Below are positions 1 through 14,771 of a stretch of 62,500 bases of DNA, piece by piece. The DNA comes from Chrysomallon squamiferum. Lineage: Eukaryota; Mollusca; Gastropoda; Neomphalida; Peltospiridae. The notes under the pieces are model-generated. The model was not told where the DNA came from, did no database searches, and worked only from the letters and a program-made list of their open reading frames with translations. Every line of letters begins with the position of its first letter. The stretch's first letter is position 1. Where the stretch lies: NCBI GenBank assembly GCA_012295275.1, contig CM022668.1, forward strand, positions 3,578,080 through 3,640,579, written 5' to 3'. The position numbers were made by a program, and so were the translations under genes.

Positions 1-55
<55 letters not shown>

Positions 56-63
56 TTATTATT
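1..63. repeat. (ATT)n microsatellite at the window edge
   Basis: The window opens inside an almost pure ATT/TTA trinucleotide tract with one T-rich interruption. It probably continues to the left. No gene is associated with it. Confidence 0.9.
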
Positions 64-808
64 GTATTTTTTGATAAATGAAAAAACATTGAACCTCTGC
101 CATCATAACATTAAATTAATCTCATAATTATGATTAACAACATGAATTATCTCCCCTACCATCCATAAATATTTCTGAAATTAATTAAATGTAACAGACA
201 TAAAAAAAGAAAACAAGAAAGGAAAAGAAAATAACAGAAAAGCAATTAATTATAAAGCAGTATTAATTAGCAAAATGAAAAGAGCACAGATTATATTTCA
301 TAATTAAATGATTTTTGTCTCAGTGTTTTAGTAAAATGATGAACTGTTGTTAAAATGTGACATTTCAGACTAAGTTACTAATTTTATTACACAACTAACC
401 ATTAACACTGCTATCATAAACATTGAATCATTATTATTTGATATGTAACATCTACAACCCCCATCTTCTACTTCCCTAAAAAAAACTTTTTATGTTATGA
501 ATGAAATAACATCAAAGAAAGTCATCACAAGCTAAACATAACAGAAGTGAAAAGACCCAACGATTATAGCATCTCGTAAACGTCTTTGATCAGTGGCTCG
601 CAGACTGCCACATCATCATAAACCAAAACTGAAGCAGCAGCAACCAACAGGCTGATTATTAGATCATCTGCTGCATGACAGTTTTTGTCCTGCCATAATT
701 AACTTCAAACAGCAGCACAAACATGTAAGAAACAGAGAAGAAAAAACCCACCTGTCTTCAAATGTTCCTGGAGTTCTTCTTGTTAATGACATCTAATGAC
801 AACAGAGA
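64..808. other. AT-rich intergenic DNA, nothing recognised
   Basis: About 745 bases of AT-rich sequence with short A-runs. I see no convincing exon, splice-flanked open frame, tRNA-like clover or transposon terminus here. Confidence 0.6.
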
Positions 809-1830
809 CGTAACGACAGTAGTAACAGTACGTGATGACAGTAGTAACAGTATGTGATGACAGTAGTAACAGTACGTGATGACAGTAGTAACAGTATGTG
901 ATGACAGTAGTAACAGTATGTCATGACAGTAGTAACAGTATGTCATGACAGTAGTAACAGTACATGATGACAGTAGTAACAGTATGTGATGACAGTTGTA
1001 ACAATATGTGATGACAGTAGTAACAGTATGTGATGACAGTAGTAACAATATGTGTTGACAGTTGTAACAGTATGTGATGACAGTTGTAACAGTATGTGAT
1101 GACAGTAGTAACAGTATGTGATGACAGTTGTAACATTATGTGATGACAGTTGTAACAGTACGTGATGACAGTAGTAACAGTATGTCATGACAGTAGTAAC
1201 AGTATGTGATGACAGTAGTAACTCTGTGTCATGACAGTAGTAACAGTATGCGATGACAGTTGTAACATTATGTGATGACAGTTGTAACACCATGTGATGA
1301 CAGTAGTAACAGTACGTGATGACAGTAGTAACAATATGTGATGACAGTAGTAACAGTATGTGATGACAGTAGTAACAGTATGTGATGACAGTTGTAACAT
1401 TATGTGATGACAGTTGTAACAGTATGTGATGACAGTAGTAACAGTATTCATGACAGTAGTAACAGTACATGATGACAGTAGTAACAGTATGTGATGACAG
1501 TAGTAACAATATGTGATGACAGTAGTAACAGTATGTGATGACAGTAGTAACAGTACGTGATGACAGTAGTAACAGTACGTGATGACAGTAGTAACAGTAC
1601 GTGATGACAGTAGTAATAGTATGTGATGACAGTTGTAACATTATGTGATGACAGCTGTAACAGTATGTGATGACAGTAGTAACAGTATGTCATGACAGTA
1701 GTAACAGTATGTGATGACAGTAGTAACTCTATGTCATGACAGTAGTAACAGAATGTGATGACAGTTGTAACATTATGTGATGACAGTTGTAACATTATGT
1801 GATGACAGTAGTAACAGTATGTGATGACAG
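809..1830. repeat. 22-bp minisatellite, about 46 contiguous copies
   Basis: A unit of 22 bases containing GATGACAGTAGTAACAGTA repeats head-to-tail with single-base variants (for example GTAGTAAC/GTTGTAAC, CGTG/TGTG/TGTC, and ACAGTA/ACATTA). Because 22 is not a multiple of three and no variant carries a reverse-strand stop, all three minus frames stay open for long stretches and give false proteins rich in H, T, V and Y with a 22-residue period. There are no spacers, so it is not a CRISPR array. I read it as non-coding satellite DNA. Confidence 0.93.
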
Positions 1831-2898
1831 GAGAAAACAATGAGGGAAGAGGGGAAGAGTTAAATGTGCATTCACACCATGCAACCAGCTGAATCAACAT
1901 GTCAAACTGATTTAGTCAATCCAATAAAAAGGTTATAAAACTGAGGAAGTTTTGAACATTTATTTCATACCAAAACAGATAAGTTATAATTTAAAAAACA
2001 AATTCCTTCAAAATCTCTGTAAGTCTTCCAGATTCCAATAAAGCAGAATAGTTTTTTAAACTGAGATAATTCAATTCTGCATTTTGACAATGATGATAGA
2101 AACAAAAAGGGACCTGTTGTTATAGTAACCAAACTGTTCAGCTTTATCTAGAAACAGTTCTGACACAGCATCTAAAGAGTAGAGTGAGAAATACTTTGTA
2201 TATACTGGTGACATCAGGTAAACCTAACATTCAGTATATTTTTTGTTTTAATTTTGATGAAGAGAAATCAATAAAAATTAAAATTAAAATTAAAGAAATA
2301 AGTGAAAAATTAGTAAGTTGTTAAGTAAGTAAATGTCAATAGTTAAATTAGTAATAACAAAAAAAAAGAATAAAAGAGAATAAAATAGCAAAAACACTAA
2401 TAATATTTGATAATAATAATGACAGTGATTATGAAGACAATAATAACAACAACAACAACAGTAATAACAAGAAGAAGAAGAAAAAAGAAGAAGCAGGTAT
2501 ATATAAAAATATACATTTAATAAATTACAGTTCACTCTATCCAGAGACACATTTCAAATTAAAAAATAAAAAATAAAAAAAAAAAATGCTAATAATGAAT
2601 AAGGAATGAAATGGATTAATCTTCACCTATTTAAAGTGTGAACTGTCTGTGAGAATCAAACCTGGCACAGATAACAGATGGACAGGACACTGAAACCTAA
2701 TGGAAATGTCATTCACTATGAAGACACTCAAGGTGATAACCTTTTCTGAGGAGATGTTAAGTGGATTAATTTATTACAATAACCACCAAACCCTCCAAAA
2801 AACAACAAAACAAATTTAAAATAAAAAACAAATATATAATAATAAAAAAATTATAATAAAAGAAAGAAAGAAAAAAACCACATTACAGTGTAACATAA
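1831..2898. other. AT-rich intergenic DNA with short AAC/GAA tracts
   Basis: About 1 kb with small microsatellites near 2,430-2,490 (AAC and GAA triplets) and an A-rich patch near 2,565-2,590. No supported gene. Confidence 0.55.
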
Positions 2899-3062
2899 TA
2901 ATAATGAGGACGATTATAACAATAATTATGATGATGATGATGTTGATGATAACAATAATGATGATGATGATTGTAATGATGCTGATGATAACAATGATGA
3001 TGATGATTGTAATGATGTTGATGATAACAATAATGATGATGATGATGTTGATGATGATGATG

Positions 3063-3107
<45 letters not shown>

Positions 3108-3108
3108 C
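2899..3108. repeat. (GAT/AAT)n compound trinucleotide repeat
   Basis: Mixed ATG, ATA and ACA triplets pass into a pure AAT tract at about 3,062-3,105. Open frames on both strands here (runs of Met or Ile) are repeat artefacts. Confidence 0.9.
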
Positions 3109-3789
3109 TGTTAAATCCAGTCATCTTCAAGTAAAAGCCATACATTTTTGCCTGGCTTGTTTTAACACAAGGATTATTCAAAGCGAGCAGCAGGTAATGT
3201 GAGAATGATTAGTTTGTCAGTCTGCAGTAAATGGGTTACTTCCATGACAGAAATTCATTTAACTTGCAGGAACTTTCACAAACCTTACAAATGCTACAGG
3301 GTATGGAAAAAATGGCACCCTATTTATTTTTTCTGTATAGTTGCTTTGCTAAAAAAATTTAAAAGTACTTTTGAAAATACAGTTTATGCAATATTGTTAC
3401 ATACATGTATATTAATATATAGCATCACATAGTGTATGTGTAAACTATTAAACTCTGAATAACAATGATGAAACTGAGAAACTTATGAATTTTAAAATAC
3501 TTGGGTTTTTAACATTAGAATGTTATTAATTTATTAATGTTAGTAACTTTGTTGTCATTTCATTAGGTAAAATTAATGAAGTGTTAGATTTGCTAAAATG
3601 ATTATACATGGAATGGTTGTGTCTGAGCTATCAGAATGCCTGATACACACTAACATAGTGTGTTACACATGGGACCTGTCTCTGTGCTGTTTTATAACTG
3701 TTGTTTGAATATTCTGCACTCAGTGCTGGCATGCTATATGTGCTTCAGCAGTGCTATGTATGTGTGATGTTATAGTGCTTTAGTAAGAT

Positions 3790-3791
3790 TT

Positions 3792-3840
<49 letters not shown>

Positions 3841-3920
3841 AACACTCATATAAACACACATATACACACATCTATACACACATCTACACATACACACAAA
3901 CACACACACACACAAATATT
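3790..3920. repeat. (CA)n compound microsatellite
   Basis: A CA-dinucleotide tract followed by imperfect CACACATAT/CACAAA blocks. The His-Thr open frame is a repeat artefact. The flanking 3,110-3,790 and 3,920-4,460 stretches are AT-rich with no recognisable gene. Confidence 0.9.
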
Positions 3921-4459
3921 TAGATATAGCTCACAAAAAAACAGTTTTGCCAGATTTTACATATGTCTCATCCTTTCCTTAATAATTCTGTCAAAGCAAA
4001 CTGAAAATTAATACAAATTTTCTCAATCCACATAAAAAGAAAAATCATTAAAGTGCCACATTAACTGACAGGTTAGCATCAACTTGAATACTTAAATACC
4101 AAATCTCGCTTACAAACACTTTAATATCTAGTGTCTCTCAAACATCTGGAGAATGGTTTCAGGCAGTAACAAGAAACTGTACATCCAACTGAGACTGCAA
4201 TTATGAAGAAATATCTGACATTACCAAGGTGCTGTTTTACCTCAAGATAAAAAGGTATCATGGGAAAAAGCAGTAAGCTTAGAAAGAGACTTTCATAAGA
4301 GACAGGAGATCTGCCAATTGTGTCCTGTATTGAAGGAAAAAAAGCAGAGACATAGAGGAAAAAAATCAACAAAGAAAAAACTTCTTTGACTGAATGATTA
4401 TCAGTGATTTTTTTTTATTTGATTAAAGTTTCCTTCTAAAGAAAAGTTAAAAAAAACAG

Positions 4460-5912
<1,453 letters not shown>

Positions 5913-5924
5913 AATGCATATTTA

Positions 5925-6018
5925 TTTATTTATTTATTTATTATTGTCATTGTTATTATTATTGCTATTGTTGTTATTATTGTTATTAATATTATTATTA
6001 ATATTATTTATTATTATT
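5925..6018. repeat. TTAT/ATTGTT-rich low-complexity tract
   Basis: TTTA tetranucleotides pass into imperfect TTATTG/TTATTA units. Simple-sequence DNA. Confidence 0.8.
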
Positions 6019-6024
6019 GCCTCA

Positions 6025-6292
6025 AGCTACCCATGCATCCTCATTAACAAATTAAAATTTAAATCTAACAGATACACCAATAATACAGTATTGTTGTCTC
6101 ATCCTACCCCAGAATTCCTGTTAACAAATCAAAAAGTAACAGTAATAATACTGAATAACAATTAACATATTAGTAGACCCCATGAATTCTCATCAACAAA
6201 TCAAAATTTATGTCTAACAATTTAGAATACACTGATAAAGTAATGTTCCCCACCCCACCCTAGAGACCCATTAACAAATCATGTTCTGTAGA
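6025..6292. repeat. Degenerate tandem repeat of roughly 75-80 bp, 3-4 units
   Basis: The motif 'CCCATGMATYCTCAT(T/C)AACAAAT' recurs near 6,029, 6,111, 6,179 and 6,262, followed each time by a related AT-rich stretch (for example 'AAAATTTA..TCTAACA' twice). The units are diverged, which suggests an old tandem duplication. No function is evident. Confidence 0.55.
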
Positions 6293-6315
6293 TTCCATCC
6301 AAATCAGCAGAATTT

Positions 6316-6606
6316 ATGATGTCAGTTTCTTTCCAGTCTACAGTGGAAATTTGTCTGGCTTACATCGCACTGAGTGGAATTAACACTGGGGTCCCTGGAG
6401 GAGTAGGTATGATTACAATTAATCACAGCTCATTGTGTCTGCACAATGCAATCATCTTGTACAATGGCTGGGTAAAAGGGCAGATAACTCCAAGCATCCA
6501 GAGAGGAGAGAATTCTGTTGAAATGAACTGGCAAATTATGGATGGTAAATTAGGTTGTGGGTTTTTCAGGGCAGTTTGTAATGTAAAATATGAGACTAAG
6601 ACTTGA
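6316..6606 (+). other. Open frame of 96 codons, unrecognised
   Basis: An ATG-initiated open frame (starts MMSVSFQSTVEICLAY) of more balanced base composition than its surroundings. It has a glycine-rich GVPGGVGM stretch and several cysteines. No signal peptide, splice-flanked partner exon or known domain is visible, and it ends before a GT microsatellite. It may be a decayed exon or transposon remnant, or chance. I assign no function. Confidence 0.2.
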
Positions 6607-6682
6607 GGTGAAATTGCATGAACAAGTGGAAAAATGGAAGGAAATTTGATTAGAGTTGGCAGTAATGTACAAATTAATTTAT

Positions 6683-6685
<3 letters not shown>

Positions 6686-6720
<35 letters not shown>

Positions 6721-7192
6721 TTGTGTGCATGTGTGTTATGTGTGTATCTGTGTATTGCCTTATTTTTCTATGTATTTTAGAAATAATCACTTTTTTTGAT
6801 TGTTTAAACAGTATTAAAACACTGGAATGAACAGACATTATTTGTATTATGTAGTTCATATTTTTTTATGTATGTATGTATGTAATATGTATATATGTAT
6901 GTATATATGTATGTATGTATGTGTGTGTGTATGTATGTATGTGTGTGTGAGTATGTATTATGTGTGTGTGTATCTATGCATGTATGTATGTATGTGTGTG
7001 TATGTTTGTATGTGTGTGTGTATGTATGTATGTGTGTGTATGTATGTGTGTGTGTGTATGTATGTATGTGTGTGTGTGTATATATATGTGTGTGTGAGTA
7101 TGTATGTATTATGTGTGTGTGTATCTATGTATGTATGTATGTATGTATGTATGTGTGTGTGTCTGTTATATATTTATGTATGTATGTATGGA
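6686..7192. repeat. (GT)n and (GTAT)n compound microsatellite field
   Basis: A GT tract at about 6,686-6,735, then from about 6,868 to 7,190 alternating TATG, GTGT and TGTA blocks. Cys-Val-Tyr-Met open frames over it are artefacts. The two parts are separated by about 130 bases of AT-rich unique DNA. Confidence 0.9.
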
Positions 7193-8182
7193 GAAGATAC
7201 AGTTGTCAGTTAGCTTTGTAAAGGAGTCATGTTTAAGTCTCAATGGATAGATTATCAAACGTTTTTTCCATTAACTGCATTATAAACATATGCTAGTTTG
7301 TCTGCACTAGGTAATACACTAAACTCGTTGTATAACAAAGCATGTCAGAAAACACATTATTATACTGTCACTTTCAGAGAAATGCTTTCTTTAACTTTAT
7401 TTTAAAGAGAGTCACTCTGTTATTCTCTATTGTAATCCCACACAATAAAACTGGCTGCCAGACGTAATAGTTATTAAAGAGGATTTTGTCTGCTAGAACT
7501 AATAATGTTTAATGTGTTTTACATTTTATTTGATTTATTAGTTTTTTGGAAGGAAAATTTTAGATGACATGAAATATAATCACAGAAAATGAATGTAAAA
7601 TACTTGTAACAGAAAAATTGTTACTAATATTGAAAGAAGATACATAAACAATTATCATGTTTAAAATATTCTATGTCTGTCAGATTGTAAGAAAATGCAA
7701 AGCCCTCTTTTTAATGTATATGTATTTTAAGTTTATATTTCCTGTAAAGAATACTTTATATCTAAAATTCTTTGCAATCACTTTGTTTAGCATATTCTGA
7801 AATTTTATATCATTTCCTCTTTACAATTAAGAAAATACAGAATCATAAGTAATATAAATTTTGTTATCACAAATTTTGACTTTCTTGAGAAGAATGTTTA
7901 GAAAAATGGAGTTAAGTTTTAACTAACAAATAATTTTTGAAAATTTTAAGTTCCTTTGTCATTTCAAAATATTTCCTTTTTATGACTTATGTTTCAATCA
8001 CAACTGAACTTCAGACACAACTGATCTAATTTTTTTCCTTCTGATTTTCACAACAAACAAAAACATCTGAAAAAACAAGAAAACAACAAAACATATGTAG
8101 CTAGCACATTCATAATTATACAGATATAATAATAACAGTGGTGATGATAAACGTAGAAATAAATAAACATAATATAAAAATA
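7193..8182. other. AT-rich intergenic DNA
   Basis: About 1 kb of unique AT-rich sequence. I see no supported gene, RNA or mobile element. Confidence 0.5.
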
Positions 8183-8236
8183 TAACATAACATAATACAA
8201 TACAATACAATACAATACAATACAATACAATACAAT
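8183..8236. repeat. (AATAC)n pentanucleotide microsatellite
   Basis: About nine nearly perfect copies of ACAAT/AATAC. The Tyr-Cys-Ile-Val-Leu open frames on the minus strand are artefacts. Confidence 0.92.
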
Positions 8237-8594
8237 TTATACAATATAATAATAAAAACTCTGTTCAGAAAAGAATGTGAAGTATTGATTTGATATTGAA
8301 TAAAACTGGCAAACACAGATTATAATTTCATGCTTTGATGAAGCTCATCTCTTCAGTTTAAGGGAAAAAACTCACAAAAATCTGCTGATTAGGGATTTGA
8401 TAATGTAAAGCAGTTTACATGGCAACAGTAAATTAATCAGCCTTTGACAGCAGAAAATTAAAGAGAAATTCTCAGTAATTTACATTCAGATGCACAGTTT
8501 GAAATTATGCACTGTCAGTGGCAAGTTTCCATACATTAAAAATATTCCAATCAACTGACAGAGAAAACACACCTCTGAGCAAATCTCTTTAAAA

Positions 8595-8800
8595 TTTAAT
8601 CATCCCAAGCCCAGAACCAGTCAAAGGTCATGAAAACGTGGCAATAGCCAATCAGAGGTAAGGCAAAGGAGGTGTCAATAGGCAATGAAAGGTTATGAAA
8701 AAATGTGACAGTATCCAGTAAGGATGTAGAAGATAATAGCTGAAGAAAATCAAAGTTGATGGAGATATGGTAGCAGCCAATCAGAGGTCAGGATCAGCTT
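8595..8800. repeat. Degenerate 31-34-bp tandem repeat carrying CCAAT cores
   Basis: Related units begin with CCARTCARAGGT-type sequence at about 8,615, 8,648, 8,682 and 8,778; CCAATCAGAGGT itself occurs exactly at two of them. Each is followed by a purine-rich block ending in a CAATAG-like or CAGTAT-like tail. The CCAAT cores look like promoter boxes, but no exon follows nearby, so I treat this as a decayed minisatellite. Confidence 0.5.
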
Positions 8801-11093
8801 GTTACAAAAAAGATACAAATGGTAATGTAATCATAAATTTTATGCTTGAAAAGGCAAAGCTGAAAATATGATTTAGTTAATTATGATTTCTTTCAGGCTT
8901 TTTGTAACCAAGTCTGAAAACAAAAAGGAATTTTTAAAAAAATGAAAAAAAAAAAAATTAAAAAAGATTAATGCTAATTCCAAAATTTACTCTGTAACAT
9001 TACTAATATTAGAAACTTCAATACATGGATTAACTAAAAAATGTTTGTATTAGCAAAAATTACTAGTAACATGATATTCTCATTCTGGTTCATACATTAA
9101 ACACATTTATTAACTACATTATTCATAATTATATACAGGTAAAATACTGTTACAAATAAATAAATAAATGAACAAATAAAATAAAAATGAATGAATGATG
9201 AATAAATATTTAGTAAACATTTTATTATTAATAATTACTGTGAAGAAAACAAAATAAAAACCATTGAGTACATTTCACTGTTAGTGATAAAAGATATTTT
9301 CTCATTGTTTCAGAGAACAATATTTTATTACAGTCTTTACAAAGAAATGAAAACAATATAATATTTAATTAAAATTGTTTTGTTAGGATGAGAATAAAAG
9401 CTGGATTTATTAAGCCAGATTACTTAAAACTGGTCTAGGAAAATAATCACAATTAAAAAACACTGTTCTGTATATTAAACGTCTGTGTGTATCTTTTCAA
9501 TAGAGACCATATCTTGTCTTTTTTATATTTAACAAGTTGACCTAATTTTTAAAATGTTCAGTGATTCCGTATATTTAATGACAAATATTTGTGTTCAGAT
9601 GAAAAACACTGCAAAGACTGAGTCGTCAGCTGTAATTTGAACACGTACTTGGAACTAAGATGAGAAGAAAATGTATTATACTCTGAAGAGATCTTCGTGA
9701 CATCGAACTACTCTTTCTTGGATGAACAATGAGCGCGGAGTACTACACAAACACTACAATGCAGGGAGCAATAAATGAGATTTTGTTTACCCTGGTTTTC
9801 TGTCAGACAGGAGAGCCTGTCTCAAATGAAATCTGTCAGTGTAAAGAGCAGTTTTATAACAGAATTATTTTTTACTATTTACTGAATTCAGAGTAACTCA
9901 CAAAATAAAAAACAGCATCCACTTATTACTGCATTGTTGTTGCTTTTATATATTTTAAAATGTTAAAAAAGTTAACAATTAAAAAATAAAAATAAAACAA
10001 AAGAATAATAATATTAAAATAATAATAAAAATAATAATAAAAACAACAACAATAATAATAATAATAAAATACAAATAAATACAATATCTCTTAAAAAACT
10101 AAAATTATATATTTTGATATATAACAACTAGATTTTCCTTTTCTCTCTTACAAACATATTTTCAAGTGAAATTTAATTTGAAGACAGAGAAATTAATATG
10201 TTTTAAGAGAAATTGGATATCTTTTTTGAGAAATCCAAGAGGTATTCTCAGGACTTGAAATTTGTAATAATTAACAGTTATATATTCTGTCACTTGTTTT
10301 ATAAAAATCCTCTTTAATTAATGTGATACTAAGATGTCGTTTTTGATATTTATACATTTGTGTAATCCCCAAGCTGACTTTTTCAAGATGGCTGCTGTGT
10401 AATGAATAGCAGGACTTCATTACTTCTGTGATGGAAGATGTTGGAGGACAGTGAACACTAATTAAGTGTCAATACAGAAATACTGTCCTCAGAACCCACT
10501 GACATTCAAACTGGCTCCCACAGGACCTTCACATTAATCTTTGCATTAATAAGTGCACTACATGTGAAGCAGATGTTAATCTAAATCTCATTGTGGAGAT
10601 TTTCTAGAGTGTTAGCATCATTGTGTGCTGCTAGATTGCCCTCCAGTGAAAACTGTAACCCTGATGGCCGAGAGCTCAGATCTGTTAATTAAAATATTTT
10701 AAATAAAAAATTAAAATAATATTATCTCTAGTAAAGGAAGTGAAAGTAGTTGTATGATGAAATGTAGAGATCAGTTTTCCTCAACTGCTTATTAAGCTCA
10801 TTTAATCCTTGATGATGGAAGGCTGGTGTCACATCTTGTATAGGCAAAGGATAAAACATAAAAATACTGTACTTTATATAGACATACAAGTTGAAAATAC
10901 ATATTCAATGTGTGAATACATATTTTACAGATCTCCACTGAATAACAAGGTTTGTTATAATTTCTAACTATTTCCAACAAGGTTTTATTTTTGTAAGGAA
11001 GAAAAATATTCTAGAGTATTTGTAACGAAACAAATTAAAAAAAATTAGGTAGGTTTATGTCTGTGATTTTCCATTATTAATAATATAATATTA
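8801..11093. other. AT-rich intergenic DNA, no gene seen
   Basis: More than 2 kb of AT-rich DNA with A/AAT-rich patches near 8,930-8,965, 9,155-9,200 and 9,970-10,080. A somewhat less AT-rich stretch at 10,370-10,670 has no long open frame in any phase. Nothing identifiable. Confidence 0.5.
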
Positions 11094-11094
11094 T

Positions 11095-11140
<46 letters not shown>
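11095..11140. repeat. (CA)n microsatellite
   Basis: A pure CA/AC dinucleotide tract of about 46 bases. Confidence 0.95.
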
Positions 11141-11142
<2 letters not shown>

Positions 11143-11719
11143 TAGGGAAATCTTTCTCTATGTACCTTTCTGTACCCACTCCAACCTGTTCTCTGACAGA
11201 CTGTACTTTTTGAAGGGCTCAGTTCACCAAGGTCAAACAAAGCAAAACCTTTCTTCTCACAACACAATCCACCCATGAAATGATAAGAATGACATTTTGT
11301 TAACTGACTGAAACATAAAACAGCAAACATATAACATATCAATTTTACTGGGCCCCTTTTTATCTAACATATTTTTACATTATTAACTGGCTGATATATA
11401 TAGGGTTGATAATTTTATTCTCTCTCTCTCTCACTCTCTCTCTCTTTTTTCATTCTGTATTTCGTCTGCACATGCAGACTGTTAACAGAAATTACCAATG
11501 TGAATAGCTATACAAACATTTCAATACTGGGTGCCCTGCATTAACAACTGCTTTCTGTCATTACAAATAGATTTCAAAAATCAGACACCTGTTTCTCAGT
11601 CTGTAAGCTACCATGTTCTAACATACACAGGTAAGTATATTTCATTTATATGTATTAATATATTCTACTTCTAATATATGTATATTTTAGCAAAAATATA
11701 TCAATATATGATAGTCTAT

Positions 11720-11720
<1 letters not shown>

Positions 11721-11795
<75 letters not shown>
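11721..11795. repeat. (CA)n microsatellite
   Basis: A pure CA/AC tract of about 75 bases. His-Thr and Cys-Val open frames over it are artefacts. Confidence 0.95.
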
Positions 11796-11796
<1 letters not shown>

Positions 11797-12880
11797 CCCA
11801 AGTATTAATGATTTAATGAAAAATCTAAAAACTTTAACAATAGTAGTTATTGCCAGGGAGAAATCTAGAACTTGACATTGCAATACATCACTAGATTTCA
11901 TCCTAATAAAAACCATCCTTTACTAGACATACATCCAGTATAAAGTGTTTACCTTTAACACAAGGCTGTAATTCATTATATAATTACCATGACTTTTAAA
12001 AATATTTTTATATTTATATTAATTACAGAATAAAAACTTCTGCTCTTGTTTACAATGAAAGATTTGTAATTTCAGTATAAATAACATTCAGAGACCAGGG
12101 CCAGATCAGTTATGAAACTAATGAAGTTTAAGTTTCACGGTTCTAATCTTTGCTGTTTGAGATGGGCCTACATAACAGTTCAAACATTAGAGGTCCCAAA
12201 TGTAGATCCACCACTGATGGAGATATCATACTTGTGTAGTCCATAAATGCTTTGTGTAAATATAAATGTAGTCAAAAAGGTGTTTAGCATTGTTCAGTAG
12301 AACATTTCTTTCTTCTTTTTCTGCATTCATAATCATTTTTGTTGTAAGATCTTTTTATGTTAAATGAATACAATTAAAAATTCCAGTTTGAATAAAAACT
12401 GGTAATACATGTTTATTGTGGACTCAGACATCTAAGTATTTATCTTCATTGGAGGAACAGGTTTATAAATACAGCTCTTTGAAATTTGATGTGTAAATAT
12501 TAGTACCCAAAGCTCTGTTGAAAGATTCACAACAGACACCTTTCACTTAACAAAGTTTAAAATGTGCAGAACGTCCATTATTGCCACTTTTATGTTTGTG
12601 TGAATTTTACACCTTAAGATTTGTTATGTCCTTGCTAACATCTATTAGTATATGTAAAACAAAAGGTTAAAACGTTATGAAACATTAATACATCCTAAAG
12701 TAAATCTACAAATTTGAATTCCTAATTGAATTCTCATTCCACCAACATCAACTTTGTGAACATTAGTCTAGTTTTTGCTGAGATATAGGGTGTAGATAAA
12801 TGGCCATTCACATTTTGACAAAATATGTCAATCTCTGAAGTAATTTTTCTATCCTATGATGAAAGTGAAATCACACACAC

Positions 12881-12940
<60 letters not shown>

Positions 12941-13244
12941 ATTTGCCATTTTTTTTTTTTTTTTTTTTTTTTTGTGAGCAAATTAAGTACAGAAATCGTA
13001 AAATCCTGAATTGAGTAATGTCGTCTGGAAAACTATATAAATTCTTCTTTCATGGTCTGTTTTATGTTCACTATTCAAAAGTCGGAAATAGGAAGAGTTC
13101 ATCTATTCTAATTTCCAGCGGAACAACCTAGAACGCTAGCACATTTATCTGGTTTTAATACAGCTCGGGTAATTTTAAACTGATTGTGGTAGTTATATTT
13201 TATAGCTTTTATTGCTTACAACATTAACTGTTTACTCAATGAAA

Positions 13245-13295
<51 letters not shown>

Positions 13296-14340
13296 AACCC
13301 ATAGTTACATGGGCCAAATGCTCACGTAGCGGACCTCGAACTTGTAAAAGAAATAAAACAATGTCTTAACATTTAATTAATTTTTGACGTCATTACTAAT
13401 AGTCATGTGTTCTGCCTGACAAAATTGTATGAAGTATTTTTAAGAAAATAGTATTCGAAAAAAGGAAAACGAAAATTCTTGTATATTAATTATACATGTA
13501 AGTTGTAATTATAAATTTTGATTTAAATTCAACAAGGTAAGAATTAATGTCTTTTAACTTAAAATTAAAGTGGTAGTTCATACTGATAAATATTTATCAT
13601 GAAATGAATTATTGTGCAAATAAATAACAAGGCAAATAAATAACAAGACATAAAAAAATAAGAAAAAAAGTTAAAAGCTATTTCGTTTCAATAAAATGTT
13701 TATTATGGAAACAAATCGTTTCGTTTTTGTTTTTTTCTTTCTTTTTTAAATTCAAATTGTTTCGTAAATATATATTAGTAAATTATAGCTCTAGCAAAAT
13801 TTTGCCGAAGTTTTAGTCTGTATGAATTTTTATGATATTCAAACAAATATGTGAGAAAGACCAGTAATATATTATTTGAATAAAATGTATGCTGTAATAT
13901 ACCTATACCGAATATGTAAAGATGCATATTTAATTTATTACAGAAAAAAACGTAAGACATCAAGACACTGAAATATTCAAAAACATTTTTCATCATTGCG
14001 GCCGCCATTATAATACACAAGTGAACTAGAATCATAGATGCAGACCCATTGAAATCTATAAAAATCTTTTCACTCTTAAAAAAAGAAAGAAATAAAATTT
14101 TAAAAAAGTTTATGTATAATTCTTAATAATATTTAAATAACATAAATTGGCGGAAAAAAAAGTTTAAATTATTCATAAAGAAAAAAAAAAGCCTTAAATA
14201 AAAAAAAACACAACAACAACTAAACTTCATGTTGTAAAAATAATTTGTCATAACAAAATATATATCAATATTTTAATGGGAAAAGATTATTTATTATAAC
14301 ATTCATATAAATGTTGTGTTTTGAACATTTTACATTTGAA

Positions 14341-14403
<63 letters not shown>

Positions 14404-14706
14404 AAGTTTTTAATTAGTTTTGGTATAGTTTTGAAGAAAAAATGACAGTTCATATTTACTCACCAATATTCACTGGACAGACAACATTCTGATCATTGAC
14501 TTCTTGTCCAACAGTTTTATTTTGTTGCTCTATGATGTTCTTCTCTGTGAAGTTTTAATCCTTTATATTTAGAAGTATCTGCTTAGTCAGTTAGGGACAA
14601 ATAATTTTGACTGGAGATTCTGCATGGTAATTTGAAAATGCAAGTATGACAAACATTGCCAACTTTTGACACAGATTGTTATAATTTCTTTGGAGTTGAT
14701 ATTAAG

Positions 14707-14771
<65 letters not shown>

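Noticed and set aside
809-1830. Possible CRISPR array
   Set aside because: Units are contiguous with no unique spacers, the sequence is eukaryotic, and no cas genes exist.
758-1900. Long minus-strand open frames over the 22-bp repeat
   Set aside because: They arise because the repeat unit lacks reverse-strand stops; the same open state in all three frames and the perfect 22-residue period show they are not genes.
2904-3181. Met-rich and Ile-rich proteins on both strands
   Set aside because: Pure ATG/AAT triplet repeat translations.
6827-7221. Cys-Val-Tyr-Met proteins of 108 and 128 residues
   Set aside because: Translations of GTGT/GTAT microsatellites.
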